Source: Plantago ovata (lineage: Eukaryota > Streptophyta > Magnoliopsida > Lamiales > Plantaginaceae). Taken from it: a stretch of 64,000 bases of DNA. The notes beneath the pieces are model-generated. The model was given only the letters and a program-made list of their open reading frames with translations. It was not told the origin of the DNA and ran no database searches. The stretch's first letter is position 1. Every line of letters starts with the position of its first letter. The stretch spans positions 17,065,566 to 17,129,565 of the forward strand of contig CM051458.1 of NCBI GenBank assembly GCA_028274465.1, given 5' to 3'. The translations under genes were made by a program, and so were the position numbers. Of the stretch, positions 44,710-56,209 are shown piece by piece.

Positions 44710-44972
44710 GTCCCTGCAATAGTTTCTTGTTAAAGTTTTTGTTTGCTGATTCATTTGTTATCTATGCTTTCTTGTAAACTTCTGAATGATAACTTTCAGC
44801 AATGAATTCTTTTTTACTCTTATTGGTTTTTGATTATGCAACTTACTTATGCTTACTGTTTATTAATTCAAGTATGCTTGCATTAATCATCTGATTTATT
44901 CAACATCAGAAACCTCTAAAAGGGTAACAATTAATTTAGCCATGGATTGCTAACATCAAAAAGGGGGAAATT
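44710..44972 (+). other. S1 stretch before the 3' LTR with polypurine tract
   Basis: AT-rich non-coding sequence, ending with the polypurine tract AAAAAGGGGGAAA (44958-44970) directly before the LTR. The tract primes plus-strand DNA synthesis. Confidence 0.85.
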
Positions 44973-46665
44973 TGTTAGGAAACTTGTAATTTTGATAAGC
45001 AATTAACCATGCTAAATTAAGAACAGTCCAGTAACTAGTACTCTTAAGGTCCATAGGAATTTAGAATTTTAAGGACATTGTAAAAGAGGAACGTTTGCTG
45101 ATGACTTAGATAGGTGTTAGATAAGTTATTTCTTTTGTGGATGACGTACTTTAATTTCTGAGAAGAAATTAATTTATTGACACATTTGCGTATGATGTAT
45201 TTTATTTTCTGAAAAGAAAATATCTTATTGATGCTTAGCTTTGATGTATCTTATTTTTTGAAAAGAAAATGACCTATTGAAGCGATTTGCTGAAGATGTA
45301 TTTTGTTTATTACAAATAAATTATTGAAGCAAATAAGAAACCGGTCAGAATCTTGAAGACTTTTGAAGATCTGAAGACTTGAAGACTTGAAGACTTGAAG
45401 ATTTGAAGATTGCTGAAGACTGGTAAGGCACTTGTTGCTCAGAAAGTGAAATTTTCAGCAACAACATTGCATAAGTGAAAATCTGAAAGACAGAGTAGGT
45501 TGTGCTTGCTGAAACTGAGAATGAACACTTGCTGATGAACATATGTGACCTCTTGCTGAATGTACGTGATTTTGCGCTCCAATGTTACTGTTTGAATTCT
45601 ATTCAAAAGTGCATTTAATGCAAAGCTTACACACGAAGGACATGAAGACTAGAAGACAAACAAAGATTGCTGCTGAAAGTACAAAAGCAATATAGTGACA
45701 TGTTAAGGAACAAAAGCTTTAGGATTTGAAATTCAAACGGCTCCTTACTTGCACTATAAATAGAGGTCATCCGGCAAAGAGTTGAAGTGTGTCAACAACG
45801 TGATCAAACTCTCACTTGTGCTTAAAATTCACAAACCTTCAAACACTCTTACTGCCATTGATCCGTTCCAAGACTTAAAGCTTGAAAAAGCTACTTGTGA
45901 AGAAGTAGAACAAACTCGGCTAAGAAATTAGTTAAGTGTTCTTTCTTTCGAACAAGAACAAGTCTTGACACCAGAAACAGTCAAACTTGTTTACTGCAAA
46001 GTATTCCAAGTTGTGTTTCTTAGATTACTTGTTGTAACTGAATAAGTTATAATTAAGTTATCTCACCCCAAAACTCTCTAACTGAAAATACACCCTTTCA
46101 GGCGTGATATTCAGGGGGAACTTAATCGAGCAAGCTTTTGTTGATTAAAAGTACCAAGTTTGGTGGAGAACAAGGTTGAGTTCTCTAGTTTAGGTTGGAG
46201 ACAAAGCAAGTGTGCTTTGGTTTCTGTTGAATCGGTTTAGATAGGAGATTGTAAGGAACCTCAACCATATCTTAGTGGATTCAGTCCTAGAAAGGACAAA
46301 GTGGATTAGTTGGGAGATTACGCCACTCTCAGATACCACTCTAAAAGTGTTTGTGTGTTTTACTTACTGCATTTAGCTTTCAGCAAATTATATCTGTTTG
46401 TACACAGTCACTCACATCACTTGCTGAAACTCTTTACTTGCTGAAAAAGCACTTATCGTTTCAAAGACTTCCGCTCTCTGATTTTAAGTATCAGCAAACC
46501 AAGCTACTGTAAAGTAACTTACGCTTGCTGAGAAAGTTAAGTATCAGCAACCTCATTACTGAAAAGTAATAAGTACTTGCTGAGAAAGTTTTAAACGACA
46601 AAAGTTTGAAAAGACTATTCACCCCCCCCCCTCTAGTCTTTTCTTGTTGTTTATAGGGACCAACA
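44973..46665 (+). repeat. S1 3' LTR (1693 bp)
   Basis: Starts TGTTAGGAAACTTG, ends GGGACCAACA. Pairs with 30917-32596 at roughly 98-99% identity by eye, with a few length differences in short repeats. Confidence 0.95.
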
Positions 46666-49012
46666 CGACTCTTCAAAGTATCTATGGGGATATGCACTAC
46701 AAACTGCAATCTACATTCTAAACCGTGTACCATCTATATCAGTGGAGAAAACTCCTTATGAGTTATGGAAGGGAAAGAATCCTTCACTAGGCTATCTTAT
46801 ACCCTGGGGCTGTCATGCGATAGTCAAGCTGATGCTCACTGATAAGTTAGATGCCAAGGGTGTCAAAGTATATTTCATAGGCTATCCTCGTCAGACGAGA
46901 GGCTATGAAGTCTATCATGCTGAAGATCACAAGGTGATCGTGGCTAGAAACGTGAAGTTTTTAGAAGCTGAATACCTCGAAGAAGAGAGGTTAGATGATA
47001 TGATATGATAGAACTTGAAGAAATTCAAGACTTTGACACCCGCGAACATGAAGTCTCTAAATCTTCTGATTTGGGCTCAAGTTCAGTGGGAGCTTTCGAA
47101 GCAGACAAGGGTGATGATATGACACTTGCTAGGCATGTCATAGTCAGTGGGAGTCCTGTGATTAGATCAACAGTTGAAACCACACCAATAGAACCCGTTG
47201 TCAACCAACCTGTGCAACAAGTTGCACAAGAGCAGCCTCCCGCAAGGGAACAGGGTCGCGCCCAACGACCAGCTGCATCAGTACCCACTGATAATGTTCG
47301 TGTTACACGAAGTCAGAAAAGAAAAGCACCAGAACAAGTCGAGCTCCGTAGGTCGAAGAGGATCCTTAGAGGACCTCAGAAGCAAAGCCTTATGGTAGAA
47401 GACATCAGTGAACTTGATGTCGGTTTATCAGATCGGGAAGATCCTGAGACCTACAAAGAGGCAATAATTGATATTGACTCAGACAAATGGCAAGAGGCCA
47501 TGGAATTAGAAATGGATTCAATGTACCAGAACCAAGTTTGGAACTTGGTAGACTTGCCCCAAGGGGTTAGACCAATTGGGTGCGAATGGGTCTTTAAACG
47601 AAAGACAGATGCCGATGGCAAGGTACAAACGCACAAAGCTAGGCTTGTGGCGAAAGGCTACACGCAAAGGTATGGCATCGATTACGATGAAACCTTTTCA
47701 CCAGTAGAAAAATTGAAGTCCATTCGAATTCTACTTGCGATAGCTGCCTACTATGATTATGAAATCTGGCAGATGGATGTAAAGACAGCCTTCCTCAATG
47801 GCAACCTTGAGGAAGAGGTCTATATGGTACAACCGGAAGGCTTTATTAGTAAAACCAGGCCAACTGCTGTATGCAAATTACAAAGATCCATCTATGGGCT
47901 AAAGCAAGCGTCAAGGAGCTGGAATATCCGCTTTGATGAAGCTGTCAAAACGTTTGACTTCATCAGAAGCAAGGAAGATCCCTGTGTCTACGCAAGACAC
48001 AGCGACAAAGGAGTTGTTTTCATGATCATTTATGTAGATGACATTTTGATCATGGGAAACAATGTCTCTATGCTAGAAGAGACTAAAGTTTGGTTATCAA
48101 GTACCTTCTCGATGAAGGACTTGGGTGAAGCGAACTACATCCTATGGATCAAGATCTTTAGAGATAGATCCAAGAGGATGTTGGGAATGACACAGTCCAC
48201 CTACATCGACAAAATACTGAAGCGTTATAAGATGGACGACTCAAAGAGAGGCTTTCTCCCAGCTAGGCATGGGATTGTCTTATCAGTTAAGGATGGTCCT
48301 AAAACTGATGAAGAAAGAAATGCAATGAGTCGTGTGCTCTATGCTTCGGCAGTAGGGTCTATAATGTATGCAATGAATTGCACAAGGCCCGATGTGGCAT
48401 ATGCGCTTAGTGTCACTTGTCGACACCAACAGAATCCAGGAGTACCTCACTGGACTGCTGTGAAGAACATTCTTAAGTACCTTAGACGGACTAAAGAGAT
48501 GTTCTTGGTGTTTGGTGGAGAACCAGAATTAAAGATGTCCTGGGTATGTCGACGCTGGATTTGAATCAGATCCTGATGACTTTAAGTCACAGACAGGATA
48601 CGTATTCAAATTGAACGGAGGACTTGTCTGTTGGAAGAGTTCTAAGCAAGCCACGGTTGCTGACTCATCCACAGAGGCCGAGTACATTGCTGCATCAGAA
48701 GCATCGAAAGAAGCTGTCTGGATTTCAGAGTTCTTGAAGGAATTGAGGGTTGTTCCTGCTCCCAGTCCAATAACGATTTATTGTGACAATATGAGCGCCG
48801 TCGCTCAAGCTAGGGAGCCTAGATCTACAAACAAGAACAAACATGTACTTAGAAAATATCACGTTATACGTGAGATTATAGATAGAGGAGAAGTTAGTAT
48901 AGAACGTTTCTCTACCACGGACAACGTGGCAGATCCTTTCACTAAGGTCTTATCAGTGGAAGTCCACTTAAGACATTATGCTAATCTGGGCATTAGGCAT
49001 AAAGGTGACTAG
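46666..49012 (+). pseudogene. pol: B2 pol right of S1: end of integrase, RT, RNase H
   Basis: Continues family B from the S1 insertion point: [17 protein letters not shown] (end of integrase), acidic linker, RT with VRPIGCEWVFKRKTDADG, KARLVAKGYTQRYGIDYDETFSPV, MDVKTAFLNGNLEEEVYMV and the box IYVDDILIMG, then SIMYAMNCTRPDVAYAL, then RNase H with STEAEYIAASEASKEAVW and RKYHVIREIIDRGEV. The target-site copy CGACT is at 46666-46670. Very similar to 17173-19400 (B1, minus). Broken, with two to four breaks. Confidence 0.92.
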
Positions 49013-49032
49013 CTCTAGTCCAAGTGGGAGAT

Positions 49033-49311
49033 TGATAGTGTATATGTCCTAGAGACAGTCCTCACTAAGGGCATGGTGCCCTTATAGAGGACATATATGT
49101 ACTATTACACAGGTCAACGTAATATAATATATGTTTGTTGCATTTTACTATTGAGTATCGCTTTCATATTTATATTACACCAGGCTGCAGCATGTCATAT
49201 CTTTATTACTGTCTGTATTGATATTAAACATGTCCCCTCAGATAGATGACCCATCAAACAGTTAGTGGGAGCTATGTGAGTTATCATCTATCCCAAACTC
49301 TACCTAGTCGT
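49033..49311 (+). repeat. B2 3' LTR, first ~280 bp
   Basis: Follows the purine-rich AAGTGGGAGAT and starts TGATAGTGTATATGTCC, matching the B1 LTR at 17152 in reverse. Ends where the C LTR fragment begins. Confidence 0.9.
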
Positions 49312-49507
49312 TGATGATGTCGTTTTTCACGAATTAAATTTATTTTAAAAGCCAAAGAACACTTATCACTACACAAACTAGAGTGCAATGGCAAGTTTTC
49401 CCCGAGTGTCGTTCTCTCGGGACCTAACGTGGCTTTGATTGTGGTTTTTGCTAGTTATTTCAGACAACGAGTTCAAATGTTTATGGAATTGTTCTCTTAG
49501 AACAAAG
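49312..49507 (-). mobile_element. C3: family C LTR fragment, minus strand
   Basis: Starts TGATGATGTCG on the plus strand and matches the first 196 bp of the C1 LTR at 24175. It ends after AACAAAG, where the plus-strand C2 LTR begins. A family C LTR in the LTR of B2, interrupted by another family C element. Confidence 0.88.
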
Positions 49508-50889
49508 TGATGAACGTATTTTTTACGCGTTCATCTTGCCTTTTTTACCTTCTTTTGCTATCTTCTAGCCTTGTTTTTTGGTTAGTTTTGTAGAATAGTG
49601 TCACGTTTTGTGTTTTCTGCATTTTCAGGCACTTAGGTACGAAATGGCGTTTTTGGAGCTAAAAACGAGCCTTTTTGATGGAAAAGATGGCCCCGTTGAA
49701 GTTCCCCAATCTCCGTGGCTTGTTCGTAAGTGTTTGAGCATCAATAAGCATCGAGAAGGATGAGTCCAAGGCACCCGAGGGCCATGCGAGGGCAAAAAGA
49801 TTGAGTTTGATGACAAAAATCTGCCCAGGAGCCAAGCTAAGCGCCTGGAATAGTGAAGCGCTCCGCTTCATTTTCTAGGAGCTTTGACACAGAAGCCAAG
49901 CGCTTCGCTTGCCAAGCGCTCCGCTTGGCTTCTCCAAGCGGTCCGCTTGGCAGCGGTTACGTTTTCGGATTTTCCTTCTTAGATCTGATCTTCAGTCATT
50001 TTTTGAAGATCTTTTGAACTGTAGCTTCGTTTTGGAGAGCTCCTAAGCCCCAAAACTCAGAGAAAACTCAGATTACATTGTATTTTAGCTTGGGATTCAA
50101 GATTTTGATTGGAATTCATCCTTTGTAATCATCTACGGAGAGGTTTTCTTTGCTTTCCACCGATTAGTGACATGCTTTGGTGGTAACTTGTATCACTCTC
50201 TTGTCTTGTAGTTTGGTATGATGTATTCTGATTATTATTCATATGAATTGATGTCTATGTTGATGAATATGAGTAGCTAAATCTTTTGTGTTGGTGGTAG
50301 AATGTAGAATATGCATGCCATGGGTTATGTTTATGCTTACATGAGATTGTGATTCAATCTTGCTGCAAATTCCTTCATATGATTCTTAGTTGCCTATAAA
50401 ATATATTCGAATTGAGTATAGTGACAAACTCTTAGTCAATGAAAGCTATAGGATTGTATGTTAGAGATTTGCAGCATGCTAGATAAATGGTGTTAGTGAC
50501 AAACACCTCTAAAGTATTGATAGTGGTCTTTTATGATGTGTGTCTTGAAAGTTACCTAGACGAGTTGCTTAGCAGACTTGATCGAAGGTTTTACGCACTG
50601 AGCTTGTGAGCATATTCGTAACCCATGCATGTGTATTTGATTTCTACCACCAACCATTTTCCAAACTTGATTACAACAATCAGATTTCTCGTTGCTTTGT
50701 TCAAGGAAAACGATTCTATAAACATTTGAACTCGTTGACTGAAATTACTATCAAAAACCTCAAGCAAAGCCACGTTAGGTCCCGAGAGAACGACACTCGG
50801 GGACAACTTGCCATTACACTCTAGTTTGTGTAGTGATAAGTGTTCTTAGGCTTTTAAACAAATTTAATTGGTGAAAAACGACATCATCA
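49508..50889 (+). repeat. C2 5' LTR (1382 bp)
   Basis: Starts TGATGAACG, ends ACATCATCA, close to the C1 LTR in reverse. Contains the CCAAGCG/CGCTTGG palindromes at about 49830-49955. Confidence 0.94.
49830..49955. repeat. CCAAGCG/CGCTTGG palindrome array in C2 LTR
   Basis: Same array as in C1 (25114-25240), reverse orientation, with constant arms and changing centres. Confidence 0.9.
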
Positions 50890-50892
50890 ATT

Positions 50893-50910
50893 TGGCGCCG
50901 TTGCCGGGGA
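50893..50910 (+). promoter_or_regulatory. C2 primer-binding site (tRNA-Asp)
   Basis: TGGCGCCGTTGCCGGGGA, an exact complement to the 3' end of plant tRNA-Asp, three bases after the LTR. Confidence 0.93.
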
Positions 50911-51085
50911 CTTAACTCCTTTGGTTGGTGTTTTTGTTGTGGTTTTTCAGCCAACATCACTTTCTCACCCCATTTCTTTGCCCCTATTTCTTTGTGCTTA
51001 ATTCTATGTGTTCTGGTTTTTGTTTCACTAACGGGAACTAATCCTTGTATGAGTGTTGTGTTGATTGCACTAGATTTCAGGCGAG

Positions 51086-52810
51086 ATGGCTGAGCAACCA
51101 CTGAAGTTACTCTCAAAAGTTACGGTTGGGCCTAGTGGTCCAGCTATTGTTCTCAATGATGCAACGAGGAATCTGGAGCTTAAAGGACACGTGTTCCAGC
51201 AATTACCCAAGTTCTATGGCATGGACAATGAGGACGTCATTGGGTATTTGAATTTCTTAGAGCATTTCGTGCTCTACTTGCCTAGACCGGATGATGGAAT
51301 TACTGATGATGATTTGCAGATGAAGGTTTTCGCTATGGGAGTTGGGCATAGAGCGAAGGCTTGGTTGAGATCCTTAGAAGCTGGATCTTTGACTACATGG
51401 GCTCAAGTGTTTGAAAAATTTATGGATCGGTATTATCCCGCTTCCAAGACTATGGTTATGAAGAGACAAATCAGCACTTTCGAGCAGAAGTATGATGAAG
51501 CTTTCCATGAGGCTTATGATCGGTTTAAGGGGTTGCAATATCGGTGCCCACATCACGGCTTCGATGGAGGTCAGCTCATCCAATTCTTCTATAATGGTTT
51601 GCATCCTGGTGTTCAAGCACAAGTGGATAGCATTTGTGGAGGAAGCATGGGAGAGTTGTTTCCGAGTCAAGCTCAAGCTAAGTTGGATATTATGTACTGG
51701 AATTCTCAGAACCGGAATATAAGAGCCAAGATTCATTCAAAAAAACCTAGAGAAGAACCCATAGCGGCTTTTGAAGAGAAAGTGGGTCGTGGTGATGACT
51801 ATGAGCAAGGATTCGTTAGTCAACGTCAACATGCTGAGGTAAACTATGGGGTATCCGGATATGCTCCATCCTCTTTGGTCGCCATGGTGCAAAGCTTGGT
51901 AGAAAAGACCGACAAGTTTATGGAATCTTATTACAAGAATCAGGCTATGAACGAGAAGCAGTTTGAGAACTTGGAGGCTAGTACTTCTTCTCTTAACAGG
52001 AAGTTGCAAGAGCTCATTGATAGAGGAGCTAGTCCTGAGCAAGAGAAGCTTTTGCGTAATACCGAGAGAGCTATGGCCATCACGGTGGTGACTAATATTC
52101 CAATTGAGATCACGGTCACATGAGAAGGAGCACGAGTAGAGGTTCCAAGTAGCAAGAAAATTTCTGAGCCTTGCGTTGCTAACGAGGAGCCTAAACCCTC
52201 TATGGTTGAGGAAGAAGCTTCACATATTGAAGAAGAAAGCTCATCGTCTGAGGATGAGATGGTGGAAGTACCCGCACTTGAGAGCTTCGATGTGGAAATC
52301 GGTCTTGGCACGAAGGATGGTATATTGGCTACATTGGACACAGGAGCTGGAGTCAATGTCTTGCCAATGAATGTGTATGAAGAATCCCGGTTGACTGGTT
52401 TGAAGCGTATGAAAGCTATGGTTCAACTTGCTGATGGGTCTATGAGGAGACCTTTGGGAGTTCTCGAAGTCTTGGTTATTAGAGTTGCCGGTGTTGAGGT
52501 GAAGACGAGCTTCATAGTTATGCCAACTTCGGAAGCCAATCTTAAGGATGTGGTCCTGTTGGGAAGAGCCTTCATCAATAAGGTGCACATGGGGATTGAC
52601 ATGTACCGTCGTACATGTAGTTTTGAGGTGGATGGCAAGCGACACATGTTGCGAGCCATTGTTAATTCATGTGTTGAGAAGACTTGCACTAACAAACTTA
52701 TAGGATACTTTGGTCCTCTATTCCTTCGTTCAAATGTGCAGGGATTTCACCGATTAAAGAGGGCATTGATGGGGAAGTCTAGTACCCAATATGAATTCAA
52801 CCCCAATTGA
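51086..52810 (+). pseudogene. gag: C2 gag-protease region
   Basis: Athila-type Gag starting MAEQPLKLLSKVTVGPSGPA, then VLNDATRNLELKG, FQQLPKFYGMDNEDVIGYL, GVGHRAKAWLRSLEAGS, RCPHHGFDGGQLIQFFYNG; a coiled segment; then the protease with LESFDVEIGLGTKDGILATL, LDTGAGVNVLPMNVYE, VQLADGSMRRPLGV and LLGRAFINKVHMGIDMYRRT. Compared with C1 the leader is shorter and the zinc-knuckle and Gly/Asn-rich linker segment is missing, so C2 Gag lacks the RNA-binding knuckle seen in C1. About one or two breaks. Confidence 0.88.
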
Positions 52811-54825
52811 GCCTTGAAGAGTCGAACCAACGACGTGTAAACAAAGGCGCTTCTCGGGAGGCAACCCGAGGTGGTAAGTGTTTTGCATTTAGTTAGCTTT
52901 CTTTGCATGTAGTTTTGTAGTTGTGGCCTGTGTGCCTTTTGTCGTGATTCGTTTAGTCTAGTGTTTGTCTTGGTGCCTTAGGTGATTAAGATAGGAAAAA
53001 AACATCGAAAATCTGGAAACAGAGCCAAGCGGTCCGCTTGGAATTCCAGTAAGAATTTCATTCTTACTGGAATTTCAAGCGGAGCGCCTGGAGCCTCCCA
53101 AGCGCTCCGCTTGCCAAGCGAACCGCTTGGCTCCCGCGAAGCGGTCCGCCTGGACCCTGTACCCAGATTTTCCTCGTTTTTTCCATTCTTCTCACCTTTG
53201 CGCACCCGTTTTCACTTGTTTCTTGAGTCCTTTCAGGTACTACTCATATATAGGAGATTGGACACGAACCTTTATCTCAGGGAAGTGTACTTTCAATCCA
53301 ATTTTTCATTTTCATTCAACTTTTCTTTGCTCGAGGACGAGCAAAAGTTTAGGTTTGGGGAGGGGGTATTGGATTTTCAGTACTATATGCTTGTGTGGTT
53401 CGTACATGCCTGATTTTACTCAAGTTCATGTGATTTGTCGTGTTTTTTCAAATTTATGCATGCATATCATCCCTAGATTAGTTGTTGCACGTTGTTGTGT
53501 GTGGAGTTTATTGCCAAGTCTTTTGAACTTTTTTATTGAGTAGACTAAGTGTTTATGACCATTGATCATATGTTGCATCACTTTGCAAGTAGTTTGAGGC
53601 TTGTCTCGCTTGGTTTGTCACATTCGCATGTGCACTAGTTAAGCTTAGTAGTCTCGACATCACCTTGAGTGGTGTTTCATCTGCTGCGGTTCACGATGGC
53701 CTTATGGAATGATGCACGTTAGAGTCTATGGTTGTAACCCGTGTAATTATGTACGTAAGAGGCGACAAGTTCTTCACCTCGATTAGAGATTGCCAAATGC
53801 CTAGGAAGGAGGTAGTGTGAGGTGTGCGATTCCTTGTATTAAACCTATTCTATCGAATAGGTTTGGGGAGGGGGTTGCTTTATTTGATCTTGTCTTTCGT
53901 CTTTGAGTCGTTGTAAAGTTTTCCTTTTTCTTTTTCTTTTTGTTTTGTGTCCCAACCTATTCTTTCGAATAGGTTTGGGGAGGTGTCTTTGTAAAAGAGT
54001 CTTTCCTTTTTCTTTTTCGTCTTTGTGCTCAAACCTATTCTTTCGAATAGGTTTGGGGAGGTGTTTTTGACACATAGTACTGCTGCTTGCCCCTATATAT
54101 AAAAAAAAAAAAAAAAAAAAAAGAGAGAGAAAAAGAAAAGAAGAAGAAAATAAAAAAAAAGAGAAAAGAAAATAAAAAAAAAAAGAAGAAAGAAAATAAA
54201 GAATAAGACCCAAAAGCAAAAGAAGGGTCGTTGCAAGCCAAAAGCAGTCTCGTAGTGTCAAGTGTCATGTAAATATTTTGTCCTTGTGAAGTGTCGAGTT
54301 GTAAATTCTATCTTTCGTTTCGTGTCGCCTTTGTCCAAGGCCTGTTCTTGACCACCCTCGTCTTGCTATTCAAGAAGTGGTTGAAAGAGGCTCATTCTTG
54401 AGAGTCTGGGTAGAATAGGGGAGTGTTATCTTTCTAAGGGAACCCTCCTTCGTTTGATGAGAGCCAGTATTGGTTCGCCCTCTCTTGAGGAAACGTCTCG
54501 CTTGGTGAACAGTAGTAAGCCCTCGGTTTCATAGGCACAGGGCAATTGTAGTATGATAACATGCATCATTGTGTCGTCACTGACCAGGTCCAGGTAGAAG
54601 ATGTTACGTGAGACTCCTTTGTTTAACCAAGTGAACTTGAGAATGTGTATATTCGCAATCGAGGCATACCTCAACCTATTTGCATGTCATGCTGATTTGG
54701 TTTTGTTCATAAGCATTTGGTAGATTCAATAGATTAGTTCACTTTATTTGGCATGAGACTCCTTTTGTGTTGCATTTAGGATAGTTTGCTGCTTGAGGAC
54801 AAGCAAAGGTTTGGTTTGGGGAGTT
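52811..54825 (+). other. C2 non-coding 3' region
   Basis: No gene. In order: palindrome array (53023-53155), hairpin TTGCTCG-AGGA-CGAGCAA (53337-53354) followed by AGGTTTGGGGAGGGGG, blocks shared with family A, three AACCTATTC/GAATAGGTT hairpins (53842-53863, 53954-53975, 54032-54053) each followed by TGGGGAGG, a polypurine run (about 54100-54210), a block around GATGAGAGCCAGTA, hairpin TGCTTG-AGGA-CAAGCA (54790-54805) and the polypurine tract GGTTTGGGGAGT. Confidence 0.85.
53023..53155. repeat. CCAAGCG/CGCTTGG palindrome array after C2 gag
   Basis: Several copies with centres GTC, CTC and GAA-like variants, in the same relative place as the palindrome array after family A gag (7107-7200) and at 26997-27122 in C1. 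Confidence 0.88.
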
Positions 54826-54883
54826 TGATGAACGTATTTTTGATGCGTTCATCTTGTCTTTTTTACCTTCTTTTGCTATCCGG
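54826..54883 (+). repeat. C2 3' LTR, first 58 bp
   Basis: TGATGAACG directly after the polypurine tract, matching 49508 onward, cut by the gap. Confidence 0.9.
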
Positions 54884-54983
54884 NNNNNNNNNNNNNNNNN
54901 NNNNNNNNNNNNNNNNNNNNNNNNNNNNNNNNNNNNNNNNNNNNNNNNNNNNNNNNNNNNNNNNNNNNNNNNNNNNNNNNNNN
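54884..54983. other. Scaffold gap (100 N)
   Basis: Exactly 100 N between the C2 3' LTR and minus-strand S2 sequence, so adjacency is not proven. Confidence 0.99.
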
Positions 54984-56209
54984 TTTCTTTAGTAAGCCCA
55001 ATTTGGTACCAACACTCATGGGATCTTTTCAGGTTTTCATCCTCTTTGATCCTAAACTTTATGAGCATTTCTTTCGCATACTTTGCTTGATTTATGAATA
55101 TTCCATCTTTGAGTTGCTTGACTTGCAACCCTAGGAAATAATTCAATTTTCCCATCATACTCATTTCAAACTTATTTGTCATGAGTTTGGCAAAATCATC
55201 ACAAAGTTGCTTGTCCTTAGATCCAAAAATTATGTCATCCACATAATTTGAACTAAGATTAATTTACCATCATGGTTCATGGTAAAAAGAGTTTTGTCAA
55301 CTTCACCTTTCTTGAAACCATTTCCAGCAAGAACTTAGCTAAGGTATCATACCATGCTCTTGGTGCTTGCTTTAGACCATATACAGCTTTCTGAAGCTTA
55401 TATACCATCTTGGTTTCTGAGGGAAGTTCAAAGCCAGGGGTTGTTCTAGGTAGACTTCTTCAGCAAGTTCACCATTTAAGAATGCACTCTTAACATCCAT
55501 TTGGTAAACAATGAAGTCATTGTGAGCAGCAAAGGCCAAGAAAAGCCTAATTGCATCCAATCTTGCAACTGGAGCGTAAACTCATCATAGTCCAATCCTT
55601 CAGTCTGACAGTAACCTTGAGCAACTAAGCGTGCTTTGTTTCTTGTTACTTCACCAGACTCGCTCAGCTTGTTTCTGAACACCCACTTTGTACCAATAGC
55701 TTTCTTATTTTCAGCAAGTGGCACAAGTTTCCAGACTTTGTTTCTTTCAAATTGATCCAATTCTTCTTGCATTGCCTTTATCCATTCAGAATGCTTCAAA
55801 GCTTCTTCTATGGTTTTAGGTTCAATTTCTGAAACAAAGCAAGAGAATAAAGATTCTACTTCTACGACAGTTGCTTCTTCAGCAAGTCCTTGAGTAGCTT
55901 TGGATCTAGTCACTTGGCGTTTATTAATATCGCCAATCATATCCGTAGAGGGATGATCTCTAATCCATTTATTAACAGGTTTCCTGTTTGTTGGATCAGG
56001 ATATGTTTGCTCATCAGCATGTGACTCTTCAGTATGTACTTGTTCAGTACTACTGGGAATTTGTGTCTCTGCTGAGATTTGATCGTCAGCAACTGCTTGT
56101 TCAGCATTGCTGGGTTGAGATATTTCATCAGCAGGCACTGGAGATTGCGTAATTTCAGCAACTTCCGGAGCAACATCTTTTGCTGGAAATTCTTTGTCGT
56201 GAACTATAT
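54984..56209 (-). pseudogene. pol: S2 RT region, partial
   Basis: RT motifs as in S1: [55 protein letters not shown]. RNase H is lost in the gap. Several breaks. Confidence 0.88.

Larger units (their letters stand above)
30917..46665 (+). mobile_element. S1: large Sirevirus-like Ty1/copia element, nearly complete
   Basis: 15,749 bp: 5' LTR 30917-32596, initiator-Met primer site, gag, protease-integrase, RT-RNase H, hairpin array, long extra coding region in the envelope position, polypurine tract, 3' LTR 44973-46665. Flanks CGACA (30912-30916) and CGACT (46666-46670) are a 5-bp target duplication with one difference. By eye about 20 substitutions between the LTRs (roughly 1.3%), suggesting about 0.5-1 million years. 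Structurally whole, with a few breaks in the coding parts. The Sirevirus call rests on the large acidic Gag, the extra 3' frame, and integrase/RT motifs. It is long for the group. Confidence 0.9.
30738..49311 (+). mobile_element. B2: Ty1/copia element (family B) split by S1
   Basis: Plus-strand family B. Left piece 30738-30916 (integrase core), right piece 46666-49311 (rest of integrase, RT, RNase H, polypurine tract, start of 3' LTR). The 15.7-kb S1 lies between. Everything upstream of the integrase core is lost in the gap, and the 3' LTR stops at 49311 against a C LTR fragment. Broken, with several breaks besides the insertion. Confidence 0.9.
49508..54883 (+). mobile_element. C2: family C gag-only element, plus strand, nearly complete
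   Basis: 5' LTR 49508-50889, primer-binding site 50893-50910, gag-protease 51086-52810, 3' region 52811-54825 with polypurine tract, and the first 58 bp of the 3' LTR (54826-54883) before the gap. No polymerase genes. It lies in the C3 LTR fragment. The coding region has about one or two breaks. Too little of the 3' LTR is left for dating. Confidence 0.9.
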
